64,000 bases of DNA from Faunimonas pinastri (GCF_900110915.1 NZ_FOFG01000001.1:62001-126000), one strand, 5' to 3'; counted from the first letter of the stretch, positions 1 to 11,941 are shown. Notes: generated from the letters alone by a model not told the origin. Translations and numbers: made by a program.

Positions 1-766
1 CAAGCGCCTGGCGATCATGGACCAGGACGGCGCCAACGTGCGCTATCTCACCAGCGGCGACGCGCTGGTCGTGACGCCGCGCTTCTCGCCGCTGCGCCAG
101 GAGATCACCTACGCCGCGCTGAACAACGACCAGTGGCACGTCTATCTCCTGAACCTGGAGAGCGGCCAGCGCGAGCTGATCGGCAACTTCCCGAACATGG
201 CCTTCAGTCCGCGCTTCTCGCCGGACGGCCAGACGGTGGTCCTGTCGTTGCAGAACGGCGGCAACGCCAATCTCTATACGCTGGACCTCCGCACCCGGCA
301 GCTGACGCGCCTGACGGACTCGCCCTCCATCGACACGGCGCCCTGCTATTCGCCTGACGGCCGGCAGATCGTGTTCGAGTCCGACCGCGGCGGCAACCAG
401 CAGCTCTACCTCATGAGCGCCTCGGGCGGCGCGGCCAAGCGCATCAGCTTCGGCCAGGGCCGCTATGCCTCGCCGGTCTGGTCGCCGCGCGGCGACTTGA
501 TCGCCTACACCAAGCAGGCGGGCGGCCAGTTCGGCATCGGCGTCATCAAGCCGGATGGTTCGGGCGAGCGCCTGCTCACCGACGGCTACGACAACGAGGG
601 CCCGACCTGGGCGCCGAACGGTCGCGTGCTGATGTTCTTCCGCGATCCGGGCGGCGCGAATTCTGGCCCGAAGCTGTGGTCGGTGGACTTGACCGGCTAC
701 AACCAGCAGCAGGTCCCCACGCCTTCCTATGCGTCCGATCCGGCCTGGTCGCCGCTGCTGAACTGA
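1..766 (+). CDS. tolB: TolB, periplasmic beta-propeller of the Tol-Pal system (3' part)
   Basis: This is the C-terminal part of TolB; the gene begins before the window, and the visible reading frame runs in from the left edge. TolB is a periplasmic protein that binds Pal and TolA and helps constrict the outer membrane at division. The visible part is a run of WD40/TolB-type beta-propeller blades, each marked by an SPDG or SPRG turn followed by an I/V-rich strand ([43 protein letters not shown]), and it ends in a DPAWSPLL tail typical of the family. pal and cpoB follow on the same strand, which is the standard Tol-Pal order. The signal peptide and N-terminal domain lie outside the window. Confidence 0.96.
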   Translation, partial: KRLAIMDQDGANVRYLTSGDALVVTPRFSPLRQEITYAALNNDQWHVYLLNLESGQRELIGNFPNMAFSPRFSPDGQTVVLSLQNGGNANLYTLDLRTRQLTRLTDSPSIDTAPCYSPDGRQIVFESDRGGNQQLYLMSASGGAAKRISFGQGRYASPVWSPRGDLIAYTKQAGGQFGIGVIKPDGSGERLLTDGYDNEGPTWAPNGRVLMFFRDPGGANSGPKLWSVDLTGYNQQQVPTPSYASDPAWSPLLN

Positions 767-953
767 CGACCTCCGCATTCCGCCCGGCGCCCTTGCGGGA
801 GGGCCGGGCGGGACGCGAGACACCTAGCTCCGCCGCTTTGAAAAAGATGCGCCGGACCGGCTTTCCCAAGCTCTTTTACTTCGCGTGTTTGGGAAGCGTT
901 AACCTCAACATGGTTACTCATTCATCACTGAATTTAGCAAGGAGTGTGCGGCG

Positions 954-1481
954 ATGAGCTCAGGCTTGTCCGTTCGAAAGATTTCGTTCGCGGGGCTCAT
1001 GGTCGCCGCGCTGCTTGGTGCCGGTTGCGCCAACCAGTCCAAGATGCTCGGTGCCGGCGGTCTCGGTGGCGCCGGCGGCATGGGCGGCATGAACGGTGGC
1101 GGCGCTGGCGCCGCGACCCCGGGCAGCGCCCAGGACTTCCAGGTCAATGTCGGCGACCGCGTGTTCTTCAACACCGACGAATCTTCGGTGAACTCGCAGG
1201 CTGCCGGTATTCTCGACCGTCAGGCCGAGTGGCTGAACCGCTACCGTCAGTACACCTTCACCATCGAAGGTCACGCCGACGAGCGCGGCACGCGTGAATA
1301 CAATATCGGCCTGGGCGCCCGCCGCGCCAATGCCGCGCGTGACTACCTGGTCTCCCGCGGCGTCGCCGCCGGCCGCATCCGGGTCGTCTCCTACGGCAAG
1401 GAACGCCCGGTGGCGCTTTGCAGCGACAACAGCTGCTGGTCGCAGAACCGCCGCGCCGTCACGGTGCTGAGCGGCCGCTAG
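954..1481 (+). CDS. pal: Pal, peptidoglycan-associated outer-membrane lipoprotein
   Basis: Pal anchors the outer membrane to peptidoglycan and works with TolB. The 175-residue protein has an N-terminal hydrophobic segment ending in LLGAGC, so Cys25 is the likely lipidated residue; the lipobox is slightly atypical, with Gly at -3. A Gly/Met-rich linker (about residues 30-58) follows, then an OmpA-like peptidoglycan-binding domain (about 63-170) with the motifs VFFNTDES, EGHADERGT and LGARRA. ATG 954 is chosen because AAGGAG lies 9-14 bases upstream. A 187-bp spacer separates it from tolB, so it may have its own promoter. A strong terminator follows. Confidence 0.96.
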   Translation: MSSGLSVRKISFAGLMVAALLGAGCANQSKMLGAGGLGGAGGMGGMNGGGAGAATPGSAQDFQVNVGDRVFFNTDESSVNSQAAGILDRQAEWLNRYRQYTFTIEGHADERGTREYNIGLGARRANAARDYLVSRGVAAGRIRVVSYGKERPVALCSDNSCWSQNRRAVTVLSGR

Positions 1482-1500
1482 ACCGGTCCGACTGCGACAC

Positions 1501-1534
1501 AACGGCCCGCCTCGTGCGGGCCGTTTCTTTTTGT
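1501..1534 (+). terminator. Rho-independent terminator after pal
   Basis: A perfect 10-bp stem (1501-1510 with 1516-1525) closes a 5-base loop and runs into a T-rich tract (TTTCTTTTTG). It lies 20 bases after the pal stop and separates pal from cpoB. Confidence 0.9.
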
Positions 1535-1609
1535 TCGACACCGTCTCAGTTTGGCCGAATCGATAAGGCGATGGTAGGACACTGCCGATCAGCCCGGAGG
1601 CCACCGTCG

Positions 1610-2452
1610 ATGTCGACGCGTTTACTGACCGCGTCCCTGCTTGCCCTGACCTTTGCTTCGCCCGCTCTGGCGCAATCCGCCCAGCAGCAGATCGGTCAGA
1701 TGCAGCTCTATATCCAGCAACTGGAAGAGCAGAACCGGCAACTCACCGGGCAGGTCGACGAACTCACGCACCAGATCGGCATCCTGCAGCAGCAATTGGC
1801 GCAGGGCGCGCCCGCTCAGGCCGTCCCGGGCGCAACGCCGCCGGGCGCGATGGCTTCCGCCGTGCCGCCGACCGCCGCGCCCAATCCCGCCGCGATGCCC
1901 CAGACCAATGTTTCTCCCCCCATCGGGCCGGTCGGCTCGGCGGCGGGCGACAACGCGCCGCTCGATCTTTCGGCGCTTGCCTCGGGCGCCGCGCCCGGCG
2001 CCGCGCCGGCCTTCGGGGCTCCTGCGGGCGACGGCAATCCTGCCGCTCCGGCCTCGGTTTCGCCCGCCACCACGCCGCGCGAGCAGTACGACCAGGCCTA
2101 CGGCTATATCCTGAGTGGCGACTACGACCTCGCGCAGCGCGGGTTCAAGCGATGGCTGCAGGCGAACCCCAACGATCCGCAGGCCAACGACGCCCGCTTC
2201 TGGCTGGGCGAGAGCTACTTCCAGCTCAACGATCCCCGCGACGCCGCCAGCACCTTCCTGGCCGTCTACAAGGCCGCGCCGCGCAGTCCCAAGGCGCCGG
2301 ACGCGCTGGTGAAGCTCGGCATGTCCCTCTCGGCGCTGGGCGAGAAGGAAGCGGCCTGCGCCACACTGGGCGAGGTCGGCCGCAAGTTCCCCGAGGCCTC
2401 TGCCGCGGTGAAGACGCGGGTGAATGAAGAGACGCACAAGGCCGGTTGCTGA
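1610..2452 (+). CDS. cpoB: CpoB/YbgF, periplasmic TPR coordinator of Tol-Pal and cell-wall synthesis
   Basis: The 280-residue protein starts with a clear signal peptide (hydrophobic LLTASLLALTF, cleavage after ALA at about residue 21). A glutamine-rich trimerising coiled coil follows (about 24-65), then a long Ala/Pro-rich linker (about 66-155) and C-terminal TPR repeats starting at the REQYDQAYGYILSGDY region. That layout is the CpoB/YbgF family. In other bacteria it links Tol-Pal to peptidoglycan synthesis during division. The open frame extends further upstream, but ATG 1610 has CCCGGAGG just before it and gives the signal peptide at the N-terminus. The 3' end overlaps the tilS start by 29 bases, so the two are probably translationally coupled. 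Confidence 0.92.
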   Translation: MSTRLLTASLLALTFASPALAQSAQQQIGQMQLYIQQLEEQNRQLTGQVDELTHQIGILQQQLAQGAPAQAVPGATPPGAMASAVPPTAAPNPAAMPQTNVSPPIGPVGSAAGDNAPLDLSALASGAAPGAAPAFGAPAGDGNPAAPASVSPATTPREQYDQAYGYILSGDYDLAQRGFKRWLQANPNDPQANDARFWLGESYFQLNDPRDAASTFLAVYKAAPRSPKAPDALVKLGMSLSALGEKEAACATLGEVGRKFPEASAAVKTRVNEETHKAGC

Positions 2453-3767
2453 CGCCGTGCCGGCCGGGATCGATCCGGAACGCGTCTTCGCCGGCTGCGC
2501 CGGTGCGAAGGGCATCGTGCTCGCCGTATCCGGCGGCCCGGACTCCACGGCTTTGATGGTGCTGGCGTCGCGCTGGAGCGAGGCGCCCCCGCTTCTCGTC
2601 GTCAGCGTGGATCACGGACTTCGCGCGGAAGCCGCAGACGAGGCCCGGCTTGTGGCGGAGAATGCGACCCGCCTCGGCCTTCCGTCCCGCATCATGCGTT
2701 GCGGCGCTTTTTCGACGGACGCCAATGTCATGTCGGAAGCCCGCAAGGCGCGTTACGCATGCCTCGCCAAGGCGGCGGCGGAAGCGGGCTTCGACACCGT
2801 GGCGACGGCCCATCATCTGGACGATCAGGCGGAGACGCTGCTGATGCGGATGGCGCGGGGCTCCGGCGTCTACGGCCTTGCAGCCATGAGCCGGGAGACG
2901 ACGATCGGCGAGCTCCGGCTTGTCCGGCCGCTGCTGGACTGGCGCAAGGCGGACCTCGTCGATGTTGCTAACGAGAGCGGGCTGGCTGTCGTGCAGGATC
3001 CCAGCAATTCCGATCCGCACTACAGCCGCGCCCGTTTTCGCGGTCTGCTGCCGCTGCTGGAAGAACATGGCCTCACAGCCGAGCGTCTCGCCAAGACGGC
3101 GGGCCGCCTCGGCCGCGCCGCCGACGCGTTGGAGCAGGCGGCGGACCGCGTCCTGCAGGAGGGCTTCACGGCGGATCAAAACGGCGTCATCTCCGGCCCG
3201 GTCGAAGCGCTGGCCGGCGTGCATGAGGAGATCGCGCTCCGCGTCGTCGGCCGCCTTCTGCGGGCCGCCGCCGGCGACCCCTATACGCCCCGGCTGGATC
3301 ATCTGGAGACGCTTTATAACGCTCTTGTCGAGGCGCAAGCCGCGGGCGGGGAGATCGTGCGCACCCTGCATGGCTGCGTCGTGGACGTGCGAGCGGGGCA
3401 GGTGGCGCTCCGGCGGGAATGGGGCCGGCAGGGGCTGGAGCGCAGGGCCGTAAAGCCCGGCGAGCGGCTGGTCTGGGACAACCGGTTCCGTATCGATGTT
3501 CCCGATGCGGAGGCAAATGCCGGAGAAAGCCTGACGATCGCGGGGCTCGGCGATGCCGGACCGGGGATCCGGATCGCCGGGCTCGGCCATGCCGTGTCGC
3601 AGACGCTGCCCGCGCTTTTCCGGGACGGCCAGCTGATTGCCGCGCCGCTGCCCGTGACCGCCTCGGAGCGGGCGCGGGAGGCGCATCCGGGCCCGGTCGG
3701 CACCCTGGGTGCGCTCTGTCTCGTGGGCCCGGCGCTGGAGCGGGGCCGGACCGGCGTTCGTCCCTGA
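2424..3767 (+). CDS. tilS: TilS, tRNA(Ile)-lysidine synthetase
   Basis: TilS uses ATP and lysine to convert the wobble C of tRNA-Ile(CAU) to lysidine, changing its identity from Met to Ile. The 447-residue protein carries the N-type ATP pyrophosphatase PP-loop AVSGGPDST at residues 34-42, followed by the family motifs VDHGLR, TAHHLDDQAETLLMR and the substrate-recognition DPSN. The C-terminal third is poorly conserved, as usual. The start overlaps the cpoB 3' end; ftsH follows after 197 bases. The order cpoB-tilS-ftsH is common in Rhizobiales. Confidence 0.95.
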   Translation: MKRRTRPVADAVPAGIDPERVFAGCAGAKGIVLAVSGGPDSTALMVLASRWSEAPPLLVVSVDHGLRAEAADEARLVAENATRLGLPSRIMRCGAFSTDANVMSEARKARYACLAKAAAEAGFDTVATAHHLDDQAETLLMRMARGSGVYGLAAMSRETTIGELRLVRPLLDWRKADLVDVANESGLAVVQDPSNSDPHYSRARFRGLLPLLEEHGLTAERLAKTAGRLGRAADALEQAADRVLQEGFTADQNGVISGPVEALAGVHEEIALRVVGRLLRAAAGDPYTPRLDHLETLYNALVEAQAAGGEIVRTLHGCVVDVRAGQVALRREWGRQGLERRAVKPGERLVWDNRFRIDVPDAEANAGESLTIAGLGDAGPGIRIAGLGHAVSQTLPALFRDGQLIAAPLPVTASERAREAHPGPVGTLGALCLVGPALERGRTGVRP

Positions 3768-3870
3768 ATGCGGTGCTTTGCCGGGGGCGAAGGCAGGTCG
3801 GCGGGCGTTCTGCAGGAAGGGCTTAATGCTGCCATGCGAATCCTGCCTTTCGCATCAATGGAGATGTTGC

Positions 3871-3900
3871 CTTGGCAGCCGGAGTGCGACAACCTATCTA
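3871..3900 (+). promoter_or_regulatory. Candidate sigma-32 (RpoH)-type promoter of ftsH
   Basis: CTTGGC at 3871-3876 and CCTATCT at 3893-3899 are 16 bases apart, resembling the alphaproteobacterial heat-shock promoter pattern (CTTG... then CCTAT or CCCAT). The same bases can also be read as a weak sigma-70 promoter, TTGGCA-N17-TATCTA. It lies about 65 bases before the ftsH start. The assignment is by motif only. Confidence 0.45.
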
Positions 3901-3964
3901 GGACCATGAAGGGATCGGAGCGCTTTCGTCACGTGCCTCCAAGTCCGGTCCCGAGGACACACGA

Positions 3965-5887
<1,923 letters not shown>

Positions 5888-5909
5888 TCCGCTCGATCTG
5901 TGAGAACGA

Positions 5910-5942
5910 AAGGCCCGGCCCAGCGCCGGGCCTTTTCTTTTT
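5910..5942 (+). terminator. Rho-independent terminator after ftsH
   Basis: A 10-bp GC stem (5910-5919 with 5925-5934) has a 5-base loop and runs into TTTTCTTTTT. It lies 23 bases past the ftsH stop. Confidence 0.92.
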
Positions 5943-6073
5943 GGCGCCGCCTCGTCGGCCGAGCACGGGCCCGCGCGAACGGGCGCATGGTTAGGGCAGG
6001 CAACAATCGGAAACCAAATTTGAGCGCGAACCGGCTCGCCGTGGGCTAAGAGCAGGGCAAGACGGAACAACGC

Positions 6074-6091
6074 TTAACTCTCGTTTACCAT
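6074..6091 (+). promoter_or_regulatory. Candidate CtrA box upstream of glmM
   Basis: TTAA (6074-6077), seven bases, then TTACCAT (6085-6091) matches the CtrA consensus TTAA-N7-TTAA with one mismatch, and the right half resembles the extended half-site TTAACCAT. It lies 44 bases before the glmM start. ctrA is encoded in this window. Assigned by motif only. Confidence 0.35.
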
Positions 6092-6134
6092 TCCTTGAGA
6101 TGATGAGGGTTGGCAAGCACGCTCGAGGCGAACA

Positions 6135-7475
6135 ATGACGCGACGCTATTTCGGCACCGACGGCATCCGGGGAACGGCCAATACCGCTCCGATGACGCCC
6201 GACGTCGCGATGCGGGTTGGCCAGGCAGTCGGCGTGCATTATCGCAACGGCCATCGCCAGCGCGTGGTGATCGGCAAGGATACGCGCCTTTCCGGCTACA
6301 TGATCGAGACGGCGATGGTGGCGGGCTTCACCTCGGTGGGGGTGGACGTGTTCCTGCTCGGCCCGATCCCGACGCCCGCGGTTGCCATGCTGACCCGCTC
6401 GATGCGGGCCGATTACGGGGTGATGATCTCCGCCTCGCACAATCCGTTCGACGATAACGGCATCAAGCTCTTCGGCCCGGATGGCTTCAAGCTTTCCGAC
6501 AGCGACGAGGCGCATATCGAGGATCTCATGGATTCCGATTTGTCGCGCGAGCTTGCCGCTGCCGCCGAGCTCGGACGCGCCAAGCGCGTCGATGGCGTGC
6601 TCGACCGATATATCGAGTTCGCCAAGCGCACGCTGCCGCGCCGCATGAACTTCGAGGGGCTGCGGGTGGTCGTGGACTGCGCCAATGGCGCCGCCTACAA
6701 GGCCGCTCCGCTCGCGCTCTGGGAACTCGGCGCCGACGTGATTTCCATGGGGGTGGAGCCCGATGGCTTCAACATCAACCGCGAGGTCGGCTCCACTTCG
6801 CCCGACGCGCTGGTGCGCAAGGTGCACGAGGTCCGCGCGGATATCGGCATCGCGCTGGACGGCGACGCCGACCGCGTCGTGATCGTGGACGAGAAGGGCA
6901 ACATCGTCGATGGCGACCAACTGATGGCGCTCGTCGCCTCCTTCTGGAAGCAGGAGGAGCGGCTTGTCGGCGGCGGTATCGTCGCGACCGTCATGTCCAA
7001 CCTCGGGCTGGAGCGCTACCTGCAGTCGGAGGGCCTGACCATGCCGCGCACGCAGGTGGGCGACCGCTACGTCAGCGAATATATGCGGGAGCACGGTTTC
7101 AATGTGGGCGGGGAGCAGTCCGGCCACATCATCCTGTCCGACTACAGCACCACCGGCGACGGGCTGATCGCGGCGCTGCAGGTGCTCGCCATGGTGAAGC
7201 GGGAGAGCAAGCCGGTCAGCGAGGTCTGCCACCGCTTCGAGCGCGTGCCGCAGATCCTGACCAATGTCCGCTTCAAGAGCGGTCAGCCCCTCGCCGACAG
7301 CGAAGTGCAGAAGGTCATCGCCGACGGGCAGTCGAAGCTCGGCAACAGCGGCCGGCTGGTCATCCGCCCCTCCGGCACCGAGCCGTTGATCCGCGTGATG
7401 GGCGAGGGGGACAATGCCGACCTCGTGCAGTCGATCGTGAACGATATCGTCAGCGTGCTGCAACGCGCCGCCTGA
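6135..7475 (+). CDS. glmM: GlmM, phosphoglucosamine mutase
   Basis: GlmM interconverts glucosamine-6-phosphate and glucosamine-1-phosphate, leading to UDP-GlcNAc for peptidoglycan and lipid A. The 446-residue protein has the family start [11 protein letters not shown], the phosphoserine loop [14 protein letters not shown] with catalytic Ser101, the metal loop DGDADR, the sugar-binding GGEQSGH and the phosphate-binding [12 protein letters not shown] near the C-terminus. All four functional loops of the alpha-D-phosphohexomutase family are intact. The position after ftsH is conserved in alphaproteobacteria. A terminator follows. Confidence 0.97.
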   Translation: MTRRYFGTDGIRGTANTAPMTPDVAMRVGQAVGVHYRNGHRQRVVIGKDTRLSGYMIETAMVAGFTSVGVDVFLLGPIPTPAVAMLTRSMRADYGVMISASHNPFDDNGIKLFGPDGFKLSDSDEAHIEDLMDSDLSRELAAAAELGRAKRVDGVLDRYIEFAKRTLPRRMNFEGLRVVVDCANGAAYKAAPLALWELGADVISMGVEPDGFNINREVGSTSPDALVRKVHEVRADIGIALDGDADRVVIVDEKGNIVDGDQLMALVASFWKQEERLVGGGIVATVMSNLGLERYLQSEGLTMPRTQVGDRYVSEYMREHGFNVGGEQSGHIILSDYSTTGDGLIAALQVLAMVKRESKPVSEVCHRFERVPQILTNVRFKSGQPLADSEVQKVIADGQSKLGNSGRLVIRPSGTEPLIRVMGEGDNADLVQSIVNDIVSVLQRAA

Positions 7476-7498
7476 TCTTGGGTTGGCCAAGTAGTGTT

Positions 7499-7529
7499 GC
7501 GGCCGGACCACAGTCCGGCCGCTCTTCGT
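7499..7529 (+). terminator. Terminator-like hairpin after glmM
   Basis: A perfect 10-bp stem (7499-7508 with 7513-7522), loop CACA, is followed by TCTTCGTT. The U-tract is short, but the stem is very stable. Confidence 0.75.
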
Positions 7530-7652
7530 TCAAGGATATACTCCTTTCGAGGAGCAGGTCGGCCATGGTTAAGGCGTTATTAAGCAATCCCGTCAATTAA
7601 TCCCCTTTGACCGGCGGCCTTGGGCAATGCCGATTCGCGAGGGATGAGACCA

Positions 7653-8429
7653 ATGCTCCGTTCTACCAAGCTGGCCCTGACAAGTTGCGCGATCGCGTTC
7701 TCCGCGATCCCTGCTGCCTTCGCCGCCGACTTGCCGATCTATTCGCCCCCTCCGGCGACGCCCGCCGTGATCCCCCCGCCGCCGGTGGCCGCGAGCGGCT
7801 GGTACCTGCGCGGCGACATCGGCTACAAGATCTACCAGAACCCGGACGTGCGCTATGACGGCGCGGTAATCGGTGCGGTGAACTTCAGCCACGAGAAGAT
7901 CGACAACACGGGCACGATCGGAGGCGGCGTCGGCTACAAGTTCAACGACTGGCTGCGTGCCGACGTGACGGTCGACTACGAGTGGCCGGGCAAGTTCCAC
8001 GGCAATACGCCCTGCGGCGCCTGCGGCTCCGGCCTCAACGACGAATATGCCGATATCTCAGCCGTCACCGGCCTCGCGAACGTCTATGCCGATCTCGGCT
8101 ACTATGCCGGCTTCGCGCCCTATATCGGCGCCGGCGTCGGCCTCTCCTACCTCCGCACCAGCGACGTCCACTCCATCAACGCCGACGGCACGCGGGTCGA
8201 TTTCGACAGCGACGGCCGCACCAATTTCGCCTGGGCGCTCATGGCCGGTGTTTCCTACGACATCACCCACAACGTCGCGCTGGATGTCGGCTACCGTTAC
8301 CTGAACCTCGGCGACGCCGTGGCGAAGGATCCGGATTACGACGGCCGTATCAAGTACAAGGACATCGCGGCCCACGAAATCCGCGTCGGTCTGCGCTACA
8401 CTTTCGGCGATGGCCCGAAGGCGTTCTGA
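7653..8429 (+). CDS. Omp25/Omp31-like outer-membrane beta-barrel protein
   Basis: This 258-residue protein has a signal peptide cleaved after AAFA (about residue 24), a Pro-rich stretch (PPPATPAVIPPPPVAAS) and an eight-strand-type outer-membrane barrel with alternating aromatic and polar residues (YLRGDIGYK, VGYKFNDWLRADVTVDYEW, VGYRYLNLGD). It ends HEIRVGLRYTF, so a terminal aromatic residue lies close to the C-terminus as outer-membrane assembly requires. It resembles the Omp25/Omp31 surface antigens of Rhizobiales; four cysteines near residues 117-127 (CGACGSG region) are unusual. ATG 7653 is chosen because GAGGG lies 9 bases upstream; in-frame ATG 7644 and TTG 7620 lack a usable site. It stands alone between two terminators. 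Confidence 0.85.
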   Translation: MLRSTKLALTSCAIAFSAIPAAFAADLPIYSPPPATPAVIPPPPVAASGWYLRGDIGYKIYQNPDVRYDGAVIGAVNFSHEKIDNTGTIGGGVGYKFNDWLRADVTVDYEWPGKFHGNTPCGACGSGLNDEYADISAVTGLANVYADLGYYAGFAPYIGAGVGLSYLRTSDVHSINADGTRVDFDSDGRTNFAWALMAGVSYDITHNVALDVGYRYLNLGDAVAKDPDYDGRIKYKDIAAHEIRVGLRYTFGDGPKAF

Positions 8430-8456
8430 GCCAGCCTCGCACGCCTGAGACTTTCA

Positions 8457-8483
8457 GATGGCGGCCTTCGGGCCGCCATTTTC
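8457..8483 (+). terminator. Rho-independent terminator after the outer-membrane protein gene
   Basis: A perfect 9-bp stem (8458-8466 with 8471-8479) has a stable TTCG tetraloop and is followed by TTTT. Confidence 0.88.
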
Positions 8484-8633
8484 ATGTCTGGGGAAGGGGT
8501 CCGCCGACACGCTGCCCGGAGTGACGCTTTCGCCACGGGAGCGATGCAACCTCTTGCGGCTCCATCAGCCAGAAGTTGTATAACGTTTCTCCTCTCTCTA
8601 TCCGTCATCCCTGAAGCCAAGGGGTGGGGGCAA

Positions 8634-9860
8634 ATGAATTCCTACAAGAAAGATGGATCGCTTGAGGCGCTTCGTGGGGTAGCGGCGTTCTTCGTTATTT
8701 TCTGGCATATCGGGCTGGCGTTTTTTCCTGAATTCGTCTCAGTTCCTTCCCGGCCGGACGTTACGTGGAGTGCCGCAAACCAGATTTGGTTCGTTGTGCT
8801 GAATGGCGCATCGTCTGTGCAGTTCTTTTTCGTGCTCTCAGGCTTTGTCCTCACGCGCCGTTTTTTCCTGACCGATGACATGTCGATCATCATTCGCGGC
8901 GCGATCAAGCGTTGGCCTCGACTCATCGGCCCCGTTCTCCTCGGTGTCCTCGGATCGTGGTTCCTGTTCTGGACGGGGGCGTATGCCTACGTAGAGACGG
9001 GCAAGTTAACCGGAGCCGGATGGCTCTCAACTTTCGGGAATGCGTTTCATTCGGGCGTAAGAAGTCACATAACTCTTTGGCATGCTTTGGCTCAGGGGAT
9101 TTTCTCGGTCTTCTTCCGCGAAGAGACATACTTCATCAGTGACTTGTGGAGCATGCGCAGCGAGCTTATCGGCAGCTATGTTGGTTTTGGGCTCGCTCTT
9201 TTTCTTGGCGCGACGCGCGGAAAGATTGTTCCGGGCATATTTATTCTCACCATAACGTTCATCATGACGAGCTATCTAAGCTGGTTGATGATCGCGTTTC
9301 CTGCCGGCGTTGCGCTGGCATGGGCGCTGCCTCGGAAGCCGCAGCCGCTTTCGATCCTGAGTCTGATTCCGCTTTTGACCGTCGGCCTCTATCTCCTCGG
9401 CTATTCCCAAGGCGCACGTGGAGCCTTCACGCCCATTTCCATGCTGGTCGATGGTCGGGTACCATATACTTTCGTAACAACTGTAGGAGCTTGCCTGCTC
9501 ATCTTCGTTGTGGAGGCATGCCCGGCGATGCGCATCGCACTCTCTGGGCGATGGGCGTTGTTCCTCGGCTCGATCTCTTTTCCGATTTACATCGTGCATG
9601 TGCCAATTCTTGCTTCGCTGGGGGCACATTTTTATCTCTGGTATGCGGACGGAAGGTCGAGCGCCGGCGCTGGATTTCTGGCAGGAGCCGTCACAGTAGT
9701 TGGTGCGGTGATCGTCGCCTACCCTCTGGCGATCTTCGACCGCCGCTGGACCAAGTTCGTCAATCGGGTTACGGCCCGGGTGTTGGCGGACCCCGGGCAG
9801 CCCGCGCTCTCGGCGCGGCAGAGCTTCGATGAGGGCGGAGCGGCAACCGGCACGGTCTGA
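8634..9860 (+). CDS. Acyltransferase-3 (OafA/YrhL-like) membrane O-acyltransferase
   Basis: This 408-residue polytopic protein has about ten hydrophobic segments and the acyltransferase-3 N-terminal signature LEALRGVAAFFVIFWHIG, which contains the R and H residues the family needs. A second conserved region, VLSGFVLTRRFF, lies near residues 67-78. Such enzymes O-acetylate or succinylate surface polysaccharides, lipid A or small glycosides; the acceptor here is unknown. ATG 8634 follows an AAGGGGTGGGGG purine tract. Codon use is visibly less GC-biased than in flanking genes, and the 204-base leader is AT-richer, consistent with horizontal acquisition. No glycosyltransferase or polysaccharide gene is adjacent. 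Confidence 0.85.
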   Translation: MNSYKKDGSLEALRGVAAFFVIFWHIGLAFFPEFVSVPSRPDVTWSAANQIWFVVLNGASSVQFFFVLSGFVLTRRFFLTDDMSIIIRGAIKRWPRLIGPVLLGVLGSWFLFWTGAYAYVETGKLTGAGWLSTFGNAFHSGVRSHITLWHALAQGIFSVFFREETYFISDLWSMRSELIGSYVGFGLALFLGATRGKIVPGIFILTITFIMTSYLSWLMIAFPAGVALAWALPRKPQPLSILSLIPLLTVGLYLLGYSQGARGAFTPISMLVDGRVPYTFVTTVGACLLIFVVEACPAMRIALSGRWALFLGSISFPIYIVHVPILASLGAHFYLWYADGRSSAGAGFLAGAVTVVGAVIVAYPLAIFDRRWTKFVNRVTARVLADPGQPALSARQSFDEGGAATGTV

Positions 9861-9880
9861 GACAAGCGGCCGGTGACCGT

Positions 9881-10543
9881 CTATTCCAGCCCCGCTTCGA
9901 CGCGGAGCGCGGCTGGATCGGCCACCTCCATCGCGTGGCGGTCGGTTCGGCGGATCAGGCCCTCCCTTTGCATGGCGACGAGCGATCGGCTGACCGCTTC
10001 CGGGGTGACGCCGAGATAGTCGGCGATGTCCGTCTGCGGCATCGGCAGAGCGATGCGCGTGTCGTCGATCCGGCAGGTGGCGGTCCCCTGCAGGGTCAGG
10101 AGAAACCCGGCAACGCGGCGCCGTGCCGTCTTCTCGCCCAGTGTCAGCAAATGTCGCTGTGCGGACCGGGCCTGATGGCAGGCGTGGCAGAAAAGGTGAA
10201 AGCGAAGCGCCGCGTCTTCCTCCAGCAATTGCCAGAGGTCGGTGAGCCTGACCCGATCCACCACGGCAGGCGTGACGGTGCGGGCGCTCGTGGTGAAGCA
10301 GCCCGCCTCCGACATGCCGAAGATGTCACCGGGAAACAGGAAGGCGGTGATGCGGCGCTCGCCATGCAACAGCATGCAGTAACTTTCCACGACGCCCTCG
10401 ATCAGGACGTAGCCGTGCTGACTGTCGGCACCTTCCAGGTAGATCGTCTCCTTCCGTCCGAAGGTCAGGCGCTGGGAAATCCGGGCCAGCTGTGTCCGCT
10501 CGGCGGCAGTCACTTCGTCGGCGCGCATGTCCGGATCGGTCAT
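9881..10543 (-). CDS. Crp/FNR-family transcription regulator, FixK-like
   Basis: This 220-residue regulator has a cyclic-nucleotide-binding-type N-terminal barrel (about 20-120, with PGDIFGMSEA) and a C-terminal winged helix. The recognition helix GVTPEAVSRSL (178-188) carries E182, S185 and R186, the E..SR pattern of FNR/FixK proteins that read TTGAT-type half-sites. The N-terminal cysteine cluster needed for an oxygen-sensing 4Fe-4S centre is absent, so it is FixK-like rather than FnrL-like. Cysteines at 119 and 122 (CHAC) could be redox-active, but that is a guess. ATG 10543 is preferred over upstream GTG 10579 because GGGAG lies 5 bases before it. Confidence 0.88.
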   Translation of the reverse strand: MTDPDMRADEVTAAERTQLARISQRLTFGRKETIYLEGADSQHGYVLIEGVVESYCMLLHGERRITAFLFPGDIFGMSEAGCFTTSARTVTPAVVDRVRLTDLWQLLEEDAALRFHLFCHACHQARSAQRHLLTLGEKTARRRVAGFLLTLQGTATCRIDDTRIALPMPQTDIADYLGVTPEAVSRSLVAMQREGLIRRTDRHAMEVADPAALRVEAGLE

Positions 10544-10639
10544 TCCATCTCCCGCGAATAGCAGAAGGTGGTCTAGCACGGCCCGTGTGTCCGATCGACG
10601 GCGACGATTCCTGGACGCCCGTTGAACTCTTGCGGCTCT

Positions 10640-10736
10640 GGAAGCGATGGCCCCTTGCGCCCGGGGCGCGTCTTCTATACCTCCGGCGGCGGGACACCCT
10701 TCCCCACCGAAGGGCGCCTATCTGAAAGGATAGCAG
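10640..10736 (+). ncRNA. Candidate structured serC leader (serC RNA motif position)
   Basis: The 193-base leader of serC contains two small hairpins near the gene: CCCTTC with GAAGGG (about 10689-10707), and CTATC with GATAG whose 3' arm overlaps the GAAAGGAT ribosome-binding region, which could mask translation initiation. A structured RNA called the serC motif is known upstream of serC in Rhizobiales. Membership is inferred from position and these hairpins only; no covariance model was run. Confidence 0.4.
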
Positions 10737-11915
<1,179 letters not shown>

Positions 11916-11941
11916 GCGCCAGCTTGGGCTGACGCCCGTTC

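Noticed and set aside
895-925. CtrA box in the pal upstream region (TTAACC followed by GGTTAC)
   Set aside because: The inverted TTAACC/GGTTA arms are real, but the spacing does not fit TTAA-N7-TTAA. Kept only as a weak note.
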